The position numbers were made by a program, and so were the translations under genes. Positions 56,488 to 62,057 of a stretch of 64,000 nt of DNA are shown in pieces. Positions within the stretch are counted from its first letter, which is position 1. Every line of letters begins with the position of its first letter. The stretch comes from a virus. The notes under the pieces are model-generated. The model searched no databases, had not been told where the DNA came from, and saw only the letters and a list, made by a program, of their open reading frames with translations. Where the stretch lies: the IMG/VR virus record IMGVR_UViG_3300023174_006980, positions 1-64,000 of that record; one strand, written 5' to 3'.

Positions 56488-56517
56488 AAAAAAGCCAAAT
56501 CCTAGGATTTGGCTTTT
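56488..56517. terminator. Bidirectional terminator between convergent genes
   Basis: A long perfect palindrome with arms AAAAAGCCAAATCCT / AGGATTTGGCTTTTT, directly after the plus-strand stop at 56486 and before the minus-strand gene ending at 56537. The A/T runs on both sides allow it to work in both directions. Confidence 0.9.
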
Positions 56518-56536
56518 TAAATTGTGTGGTATTATT

Positions 56537-56929
56537 TTATAGTATTGTTCTATCAAAGAAAAATCTTACGCCGCCTCCATAAGGTGCATTAACAGTTTTA
56601 TCCTTTGGTTGGTTTTCAAATTCTGTAGCATTTTTTCCAAAATCATATGACATATCAGAACTTAGGTAGATAAGCATTAAATCCTGGTCTTTATATCGAA
56701 AAGCGACAAGATATTTACCCCAATTTTCCCCGTAATCGTCACCTCCACTATCCGGCTTAAGCACGTCTGTTCGTTTTATTTCATAGTCTTTAAATTGAAA
56801 TAAATCTTTTAATTTATCCTCTAATGTATCAAAGGGTATATAATCCCTATTTAATTCTATCCAATCATCTAACTCTGCTATTTTATTCTCAATGTCTTGA
56901 AAATTTTCAAATAGTTTTAAATAGTTCAT
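56537..56929 (-). CDS. Unknown protein with capsid-targeting-like leader (minus strand)
   Basis: 130 residues. MNYLKLFENFQDIENK resembles the leader of the neighbouring plus-strand genes (possible cuts after LFE, residues 6-8, or DIE). The body is acidic, with KYLVAFRYKDQDLMLIYL strands, and ends RFFFDRTIL. It follows the 44-residue gene on the same strand by 1 bp and shares its promoter-like element. Transcription stops at the bidirectional terminator. Unrecognised domain. Confidence 0.55.
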   Translation of the reverse strand: MNYLKLFENFQDIENKIAELDDWIELNRDYIPFDTLEDKLKDLFQFKDYEIKRTDVLKPDSGGDDYGENWGKYLVAFRYKDQDLMLIYLSSDMSYDFGKNATEFENQPKDKTVNAPYGGGVRFFFDRTIL

Positions 56930-56930
56930 A

Positions 56931-57065
56931 TTATTTTTTCTTTTTATTATCCTTTACACAATTAGGAACTTTCTGGCCATCCTTCATTTTCATTCCTATC
57001 TGCTTGTAGCCTTTCCAGCAAGGATTCTTTTTCTCAAATAAAAATTGTTCGTAAGTTAGTATCAT
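56931..57065 (-). CDS. 44-residue protein with phage 'CWKGYKQIGMK' motif
   Basis: ATG at 57065, stop at 56931-56933, 44 codons. The sequence opens with a leader-like MILTYEQFLFEKK (possible prohead-protease cut after LFE, residues 9-11) and then contains NPCWKGYKQIGMKMKDG and VPNCVK, a short motif found in many phage and virion-associated proteins. Two Cys residues bracket it. A GATATATAG element sits 13 bp before the ATG and the gene leads a two-gene minus-strand operon. The small size and capsid-type leader suggest a packaged peptide. Confidence 0.7.
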   Translation of the reverse strand: MILTYEQFLFEKKNPCWKGYKQIGMKMKDGQKVPNCVKDNKKKK

Positions 57066-57069
57066 GTTA

Positions 57070-57078
57070 CTATATATC
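57070..57078 (-). promoter_or_regulatory. Late-promoter-like GATATATAG (minus strand)
   Basis: 13 bp before the ATG of the 44-residue gene at 57065. The rest of the gap (57079-57213, before the Hsp20 gene) shows no other clear element. Confidence 0.55.
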
Positions 57079-57213
57079 TATTGCCAAATGTAGGAATCAT
57101 GCCTAAAATTTTCGACAGTATTTCATCCGATGCTATTAACATATGACAAAATGTCTTAATAAGTACGGAGGCATTCTTTTTGAGTCTCTATAGTTAATAT
57201 AATAATATTTACT

Positions 57214-57561
57214 ATGATTAGAAGTTTATTTCCAAACCATGTTTTCGATCTTTACACAGATCTAGATTCACAATTAGAATCTTATCTTCCTGTAGAAAAT
57301 GGAACACTTACTTTAGATGTTCCTGGCTTTTCAAAAAAAGACCTATCTCTTGAAATTGATAAGAGCCTAGGACTTTTATCTGTTATAGGGGAAAAAGAAA
57401 TTAATGGAAAGAAAAGAAAAGTCAACAAATCTATAAGGCACCAAAAACTAAGAACTGTAGATCTTGATAAGGTTGAAGCAAAAGTTCAAGATGGTGTACT
57501 AACTGTCTTCATTAAAGAATTAGAAATTAAAGAGACTAAAAGACAAATTTCTTTAAACTAG
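57214..57561 (+). CDS. Small heat-shock protein, Hsp20/alpha-crystallin family
   Basis: 115 residues with an alpha-crystallin core: LTLDVPGFSKKDLSLEI, LLSVIGEKE, and the hallmark KVQDGVLTVFIKEL (about 88-101). It is shorter than most host Hsp20 proteins, with minimal N- and C-terminal extensions. Hsp20 genes are frequent in T4-like phages. The protein probably prevents aggregation of phage proteins during late assembly. The upstream 148-bp gap contains divergent signals. Confidence 0.9.
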   Translation: MIRSLFPNHVFDLYTDLDSQLESYLPVENGTLTLDVPGFSKKDLSLEIDKSLGLLSVIGEKEINGKKRKVNKSIRHQKLRTVDLDKVEAKVQDGVLTVFIKELEIKETKRQISLN

Positions 57562-57579
57562 TTTCTTTATATTTGGTGT

Positions 57580-57966
57580 GTGGAAAAGATTGATCTAATA
57601 CAAACACATTATCTTGAGGATCCCTGGAAAATCATGATTTCCTGCATCCTCCTAAACCAGACTACTAATATACAAGTTAGACCTGTTATTATAGATCTGT
57701 TCAATCGTTTTCCCACACCAAATTCTATTACAGAATCAGATGAATTCGAAATAGCAAGTATTATAAGAAGTACTGGGTTTCAAAATGTAAAAGCAAGAAG
57801 AATTATAGCTTTCACACAAAGCTGGAATTCAGGAGAAAGAAACCCTGAAAAATTTCCAGGAATTGGTCCATATGCTAGGGACTCTTGGAAAATCTTTGTT
57901 GAGGGTATTACTGATATATTTCCCACTGACAAGAAGCTAAAAATCTATTTAGCTCAACTCCCTTAA
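57580..57966 (+). CDS. MBD4-like helix-hairpin-helix DNA glycosylase
   Basis: 128 residues, GTG start at 57580. It aligns by eye with the glycosylase domain of MBD4: EDPWKIMISCILLNQTTNIQ, RSTGFQNVKARRIIAF, the HhH turn FPGIGPYARDSW (92-103) and the catalytic segment FPTDKKLKIY with D117. It lacks the C-terminal Cys residues of an iron-sulfur cluster. MBD4-type enzymes remove T or U from mismatches. In this phage it may repair deaminated bases. It lies in a row with Hsp20, glycosyltransferase and polymerase genes. Confidence 0.8.
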   Translation: MEKIDLIQTHYLEDPWKIMISCILLNQTTNIQVRPVIIDLFNRFPTPNSITESDEFEIASIIRSTGFQNVKARRIIAFTQSWNSGERNPEKFPGIGPYARDSWKIFVEGITDIFPTDKKLKIYLAQLP

Positions 57967-58006
57967 TTTTTTAGAAATTTATTTTATTTGCTGTAATATA
58001 AATTAC

Positions 58007-58780
58007 ATGGATAAAAATATTATTGTTGTGCAAAATGCTTATGAAGATATTACACATACTGCACAGAGCATATCATCAATTAGGGAAGCTGCACATAGAT
58101 GGGGTGTTAATTTTTATGAAATAACACATAAACAATTTCCAAGATCCCCCTATCCTACAGGAAGAGATAGGTTTTGGACTTATGAGGAATTTAAAAGCTA
58201 TGATAAGGTTTTAGCGCTTGATGCTGATATCATTATTAATTCTAAAGCCCCAAATATATTTGATGAGCTGACCGAAGATTATGATTTATGTGGGGTTCTT
58301 GATGGAAATCCTGGTGGTAGATTTAAGCATAATGATTCTTTTTTAAGAGATACATTATCTAGAAGAGCAGCTTTTATCTGTGACACAGAAAATGTCTTTA
58401 AAAATTGCATACCTAATTTTGATATAAATAAATATTGGGATAATTATATTAATACAGGGGTTGTACTTTTTAGACCCGAAAAAATTTATGATATAGCTCA
58501 AAAATTTAAGGATATAGTTCTAAATTCAGAGGAAATGCATTCATACTTTAATATCAAGAGTGGATCTTGGTTTTCTGATCAAAATATTTTTAACGGGTTA
58601 GTCTCAGTCTCTAATCTTAGATTAAAAATACTAGCTAATGAATGGAATTGGATACTTCCTGATATACAGGAGGAATGGAGAGATGATTTTTATCTTGGCC
58701 CGATGAAGCCTTGGATTTATCATTTTTGCGGAACACCTAATTCTAAGGATGACTTAAGAACCTATGATCGGTGGAAATAA
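58007..58780 (+). CDS. GT-A fold glycosyltransferase (GT8-like)
   Basis: 257 residues. The nucleotide-sugar site has a DxD motif in KVLALDADIIINSKAP (D72/D74), and the family block YINTGVVLFRPEKI (about 148-161) follows. Conserved His/Cys near WIYHFCGTP could complete the metal site. GT-A enzymes transfer sugars from UDP- or GDP-sugars. It does not look like T4 alpha- or beta-glucosyltransferase. Adjacent polymerase and dCTPase genes make a DNA-modifying role imaginable, but a role on surface glycans is equally possible. Confidence 0.75.
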   Translation: MDKNIIVVQNAYEDITHTAQSISSIREAAHRWGVNFYEITHKQFPRSPYPTGRDRFWTYEEFKSYDKVLALDADIIINSKAPNIFDELTEDYDLCGVLDGNPGGRFKHNDSFLRDTLSRRAAFICDTENVFKNCIPNFDINKYWDNYINTGVVLFRPEKIYDIAQKFKDIVLNSEEMHSYFNIKSGSWFSDQNIFNGLVSVSNLRLKILANEWNWILPDIQEEWRDDFYLGPMKPWIYHFCGTPNSKDDLRTYDRWK

Positions 58781-58786
58781 AATAAA

Positions 58787-58799
58787 TTGTTTGAAACAA
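58787..58799. promoter_or_regulatory. Short palindrome TTGTTT-G-AAACAA before polymerase gene
   Basis: A perfect 6-bp inverted repeat with a single central base, in the 46-bp gap between the glycosyltransferase and polymerase genes. It could be an operator or part of a promoter. No T-run follows, so it is not a terminator. Weak evidence. Confidence 0.25.
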
Positions 58800-58826
58800 C
58801 ACTAATCCTATTGCATAAAGATCTAT

Positions 58827-60236
58827 ATGATAATCGACATTGAAAATTTAGGGGAATCTTTAAAAGTATCCCATTACACGGAAGAAGGAGAAGTTGCTTA
58901 CTTAAATCTTGAAATACCAAAATCAGAAAGGTACTCTTGGAGAAAATGTTCAGCATCCGATAGAGCCAGAGAAAAAGGATGGGCATCTTGGGACGGATTT
59001 CCTATAAAGAAACAGCAAGGATTAAAATATGACAAATATAGACTTGTTGAGATGCTTGAGATGTTTGATAAAGATGTAACTAAACCACTTTGGGAATCAC
59101 AAACACCTAAGAAATATTTTGTTGATATAGAGGTTGAGATAACAGACAATCGAGCTGATTCACTAGATACATTAAGGGCTAATAATAAGATTCTAACCAT
59201 AGCAATTGCCTCATCAACGGGCAAGATATTGGTAATGGGATTAGATAAAATGGATTCACCTAAAATATTAAATATAGAGAAAAGGGTGAATGATCATTTT
59301 AAGGATTTACCCTATGATCTAAAGTGGACATTTAATTATAAATCATTTGAGAGCGAATTTGATATGATCTATACTTTTATGTCTAAGCTCATGCATAAAA
59401 TGCCATTAATCACAGGATGGAACTGGTTTGGATATGACTGGCCTTATATGCTTAATAGAGCAAAAAAATTAGGTATAGATCCTGCAATATCTTCTCCTAG
59501 CGGAATTCTTTTAGGAAAAACCCAAATACCAATGCATGGTTTAATGGTGGATTATATTGAGATCTATAAAAAATGGGATAGGGTAATTAAAATAAGAGAA
59601 TCAGATTCGCTTGATTATGTTTCCAAAGCTGCTAATGGAGTAGGTAAAATTCATTACAATGGAACTCTTAAAGATTTATATGAGTCAGATTTTGAGACAT
59701 ACATTTTCTATAACGCAATAGATTCCTGTCTTGTTCATTATATAGATGAAAAATTAAATACCCTTGCAACATTTTTTAAAATAGCAAATGTAAGTGGGGT
59801 TGAAATAAACAGAGCACTTTCTCCTGTCTGGACAACTGAGGTTTTAATGGTAAGAAAATTCCTGGAGAGAAAAAGGATAATAACATACGATAAAAAGAAT
59901 GAAGAGCACACTAAATTCGAAGGTGCATATGTTAAACAACCCATTAAAGGATTACATGAATGGATAGTATGCTTTGACTTTGCATCGCTTTATCCAAACA
60001 CAATGATGCAGTGGGGAATATCACCAGAAGTTTTCATAGGAAAGAATTTATCAAACCCACCAGAGGGTGCAATAAAAACAGCAAGCGGCGCATACTTTCA
60101 TTCAAAAGAAGGCAACCTTCCTATATTAAAAGACGTACTTACATCTTTATATGCTATGAGAAAATCAGCAAAGAAGAAGTATCAGGAATGTGAGAACAAA
60201 ATAATTCAATTAGAAGAAATATTAAAAAATAAATAA
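58827..60236 (+). CDS. 43A: Family B DNA polymerase, N-terminal half (split gp43)
   Basis: 469 residues colinear with the first half of T4 gp43 (898). The 3'-5' exonuclease motifs are visible: Exo I FVDIEVEIT (about 98-106), Exo II ITGWNWFGYDWPYML (about 194-208) and Exo III YNAIDSCLVHYID (about 295-307). Motif A CFDFASLYPNTMMQW follows at about 382-396. The protein ends soon after, in a charged helix (KKKYQECENKIIQLEEIL), well before motif B (KxxxNSxYG) and motif C (DTD). Two stops (TAAATAA) close it and the next gene, 1 bp on, is the dCTPase, so no frameshift restores it. A separate C-terminal half must lie outside this window. Confidence 0.88.
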   Translation: MIIDIENLGESLKVSHYTEEGEVAYLNLEIPKSERYSWRKCSASDRAREKGWASWDGFPIKKQQGLKYDKYRLVEMLEMFDKDVTKPLWESQTPKKYFVDIEVEITDNRADSLDTLRANNKILTIAIASSTGKILVMGLDKMDSPKILNIEKRVNDHFKDLPYDLKWTFNYKSFESEFDMIYTFMSKLMHKMPLITGWNWFGYDWPYMLNRAKKLGIDPAISSPSGILLGKTQIPMHGLMVDYIEIYKKWDRVIKIRESDSLDYVSKAANGVGKIHYNGTLKDLYESDFETYIFYNAIDSCLVHYIDEKLNTLATFFKIANVSGVEINRALSPVWTTEVLMVRKFLERKRIITYDKKNEEHTKFEGAYVKQPIKGLHEWIVCFDFASLYPNTMMQWGISPEVFIGKNLSNPPEGAIKTASGAYFHSKEGNLPILKDVLTSLYAMRKSAKKKYQECENKIIQLEEILKNK

Positions 60237-60237
60237 A

Positions 60238-60705
60238 ATGGCAAACACAGACAATTCATGCGCACAGTTAGAGATAGAAAATCTTTACGTTGAAAGCAAA
60301 GACACCCTAGGAGATATTTTAAATCTTCAATCAGAAACTCAAAAAAACATTTACGGTTACAATTTTGAGAACATGAGTCTCAGAGACGTAATGAACTTTT
60401 GGCATATGAATACGCATGCCTTAATTGATGAGGTTCACGAGGCAACAGATGCTCTTGGAGGAATTAAAGACGGAAAGGGAAACGCTATTTGGAAAAGGTG
60501 GAAATCATCCTATGAATCATATTCGGAGAAGAAATTCTCAGATTTATCTGAATCTGACCAATTAGAATGTAAATTTGAAATCGTGGATATGCTTCACTTT
60601 TTTATGAACTATGCAGCTTCTATAGGGATGACACCTCAGGAAATGTATAACATGTATATGAGTAAAAATAAGGAGAATAGAAACAGACAAAAAAACGGAT
60701 ATTAA
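60238..60705 (+). CDS. 56: dCTPase-dUTPase, T4 gp56-like
   Basis: 155 residues (T4 gp56 171). The similarity is strong: DEVHEATDALGG matches DELRELYTSLGG; AIWKRWKSSYESYSEKKFSDL matches AVWKPWKKRYSEMQAEKISDL; QLECKFEIVDMLHFFMN matches QLEIKYELIDQMHFFLN; and both end RQ-x-x-GY. It is an all-alpha MazG-like NTP pyrophosphatase. In T4 it removes dCTP and dUTP so that hydroxymethyl-dCTP is used. It starts 1 bp after the polymerase half-gene and ends before a strong terminator. Confidence 0.92.
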   Translation: MANTDNSCAQLEIENLYVESKDTLGDILNLQSETQKNIYGYNFENMSLRDVMNFWHMNTHALIDEVHEATDALGGIKDGKGNAIWKRWKSSYESYSEKKFSDLSESDQLECKFEIVDMLHFFMNYAASIGMTPQEMYNMYMSKNKENRNRQKNGY

Positions 60706-60726
60706 GGATTTAATACTTTTTATATA

Positions 60727-60753
60727 GGGGAAGATTTTATCTTCCCCTTTTTT
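60727..60753 (+). terminator. Rho-independent terminator after dCTPase gene
   Basis: Perfect 9-bp stem GGGGAAGAT / ATCTTCCCC with loop TTT and a six-T run, 21 bp after the dCTPase stop. It ends the polymerase transcription unit before the fibre promoter-like element at 60788. Confidence 0.92.
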
Positions 60754-60787
60754 AGTGGTCCTATAATTCTTTAACCATTTGTCTGAT

Positions 60788-60799
60788 GATATATATAAA
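60788..60799 (+). promoter_or_regulatory. Late-promoter-like GATATATATAAA before fibre genes
   Basis: 31 bp before the TTG at 60819 and after a strong terminator, so it probably drives the two terminal fibre genes. Confidence 0.55.
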
Positions 60800-60818
60800 A
60801 AGAATAAAAAAATAAGCA

Positions 60819-62036
60819 TTGGCACAGAAAAATAGAACGGATCTCAAGACAAGATTTGAAACCGGTGATATCCCAACACAGCAAGATTTTTATGATCTTA
60901 TAGATAGTTCATATAATAAATTGGAAGATTTTAGTACAGGTGCAACAGGTGCCCAGGGTGCTTCCGGTGTTCCTGGTCCAACCGGACTTGCAGGGACCGG
61001 AGGTATTGCAGGAATTGATGGATCAAATTCTTCTAGATGGACTAGAGGATCAGGAACAGCAAATTTAACAAGTCAGGTTGCAGCAGCAGGTAAGTTTGAA
61101 TATAGAAGCATAATCGCTTTTTATGTAAATCTTACCCAAATACAATTCCATTTTACAGATTACTATGGCAATGATATGAGTATTTGGCTAGGCAGAATAG
61201 ATGCAGCATTAGCAGCAGGTAATGATAATATATTACAAATAAGGGATGTTGCATCACCCACTATCTTTGGAGTATATAAAGTTACCTCATACACTGTTTA
61301 TGGATCAGCTGTAACATTAGATTTAAATCCAATAGCAGGAAGCGGAACGCTATCATCATCTAGTATTTTATCTGTTAGCTGGATATTAATGGGAGGTGCA
61401 TTAGGCCCACAAGGTGTTACTGGTGCTGATGGAACTTCAGGAGGCGATGGATCTTCTGGAACATCAGGATCCTCCGGATCAACAGGAACATCAGGATCCT
61501 CTGGATCAACAGGAACATCAGGATCAACAGGAACATCAGGATCTTCAGGAACATCAGGATCAACAGGAACATCGGGATCTTCAGGAACATCTGGAGAAAA
61601 CGGAACAATGGGAACATCAGGTAGTGCAGGCTCAACTGGAACTGCAGGAACATCGGGCATAAGTCCTTCCGGGTACTTAGCTTCCTATGAGGTTTTGCTT
61701 TCCTATAGTGGTGGAGTTGTTACAGGTGTCACTTCAGCAACGTCTCCTACGGGTACAAGCCTAATAGGTGCTTCTGGATGGTCTTTCTCAACAACATCTA
61801 CTGGATTAACAATCACACACCCGCTAGGTAAAAAAATAATGAACCCATATAGCTATGGCGAAAACGCAGGGAATATAGTTACCAGGGCTTTTACTGGGAC
61901 CACAACAGGTAATCATTCATGTGTACAAAACCTAGCATTTACACAGGTTGATTTTTACTCGTTAACCCCAGTAAATACCGGATGTGCATCCGCTGGAAAT
62001 ACTAATCTCTGGATAACATTTCAGGTTAAAGTATAA
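60819..62036 (+). CDS. Collagen-like tail fibre protein
   Basis: 405 residues, TTG start at 60819 giving MAQKNRTDLKTRFETGDIPT. The N-terminal segment KTRFETGDIPTQQDFYDLID is an attachment motif I associate with many Bacteroidota phage fibres. A short Gly-x-y run follows (GATGAQGASGVPGPTG), then a beta domain (about 75-195), a second collagen-like run of GTSGSSG/GSTGTSG units (about 200-285) and a C-terminal beta domain (about 290-405) that is the likely receptor-binding tip. It has its own GATATATATAAA element and lies after a terminator. Confidence 0.8.
   Translation: MAQKNRTDLKTRFETGDIPTQQDFYDLIDSSYNKLEDFSTGATGAQGASGVPGPTGLAGTGGIAGIDGSNSSRWTRGSGTANLTSQVAAAGKFEYRSIIAFYVNLTQIQFHFTDYYGNDMSIWLGRIDAALAAGNDNILQIRDVASPTIFGVYKVTSYTVYGSAVTLDLNPIAGSGTLSSSSILSVSWILMGGALGPQGVTGADGTSGGDGSSGTSGSSGSTGTSGSSGSTGTSGSTGTSGSSGTSGSTGTSGSSGTSGENGTMGTSGSAGSTGTAGTSGISPSGYLASYEVLLSYSGGVVTGVTSATSPTGTSLIGASGWSFSTTSTGLTITHPLGKKIMNPYSYGENAGNIVTRAFTGTTTGNHSCVQNLAFTQVDFYSLTPVNTGCASAGNTNLWITFQVKV
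61430..61660 (+). repeat. GTSGSSG-type coding repeats in fibre gene
   Basis: Short in-frame repeats of GGA-ACA-TCA-GGA-TC-type codons (9- to 18-bp units) encoding Gly-x-y triplets. They are much more G+C-rich than their surroundings. The large minus-strand open frames here are artefacts of this repeat. Confidence 0.85.
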
Positions 62037-62057
62037 TAAAATATTTTAAAAATAAGA

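Noticed and set aside
57079-57213. tRNA or small RNA in the largest intergenic gap
   Set aside because: No cloverleaf pairing found by eye; only a weak GACA-AAA-TGTC hairpin.
57568-57575. Host-type promoter element TATATTTG before the glycosylase gene
   Set aside because: It matches the Bacteroidota -7 pattern TAnnTTTG, but no -33 TTTG is found at the right distance, and it lies too close to the GTG start.
60236-60300. Frameshift or readthrough restoring a full-length polymerase
   Set aside because: Two close stops, and the following sequence is a clear gp56-like gene with no polymerase motifs in any frame.
61298-61660. Minus-strand open frame with PDVPVDPEDP repeats, and similar frames at 62885-63225
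   Set aside because: Shadow of the G+C-rich collagen-like repeats in the plus-strand fibre genes; no start context or separate support.
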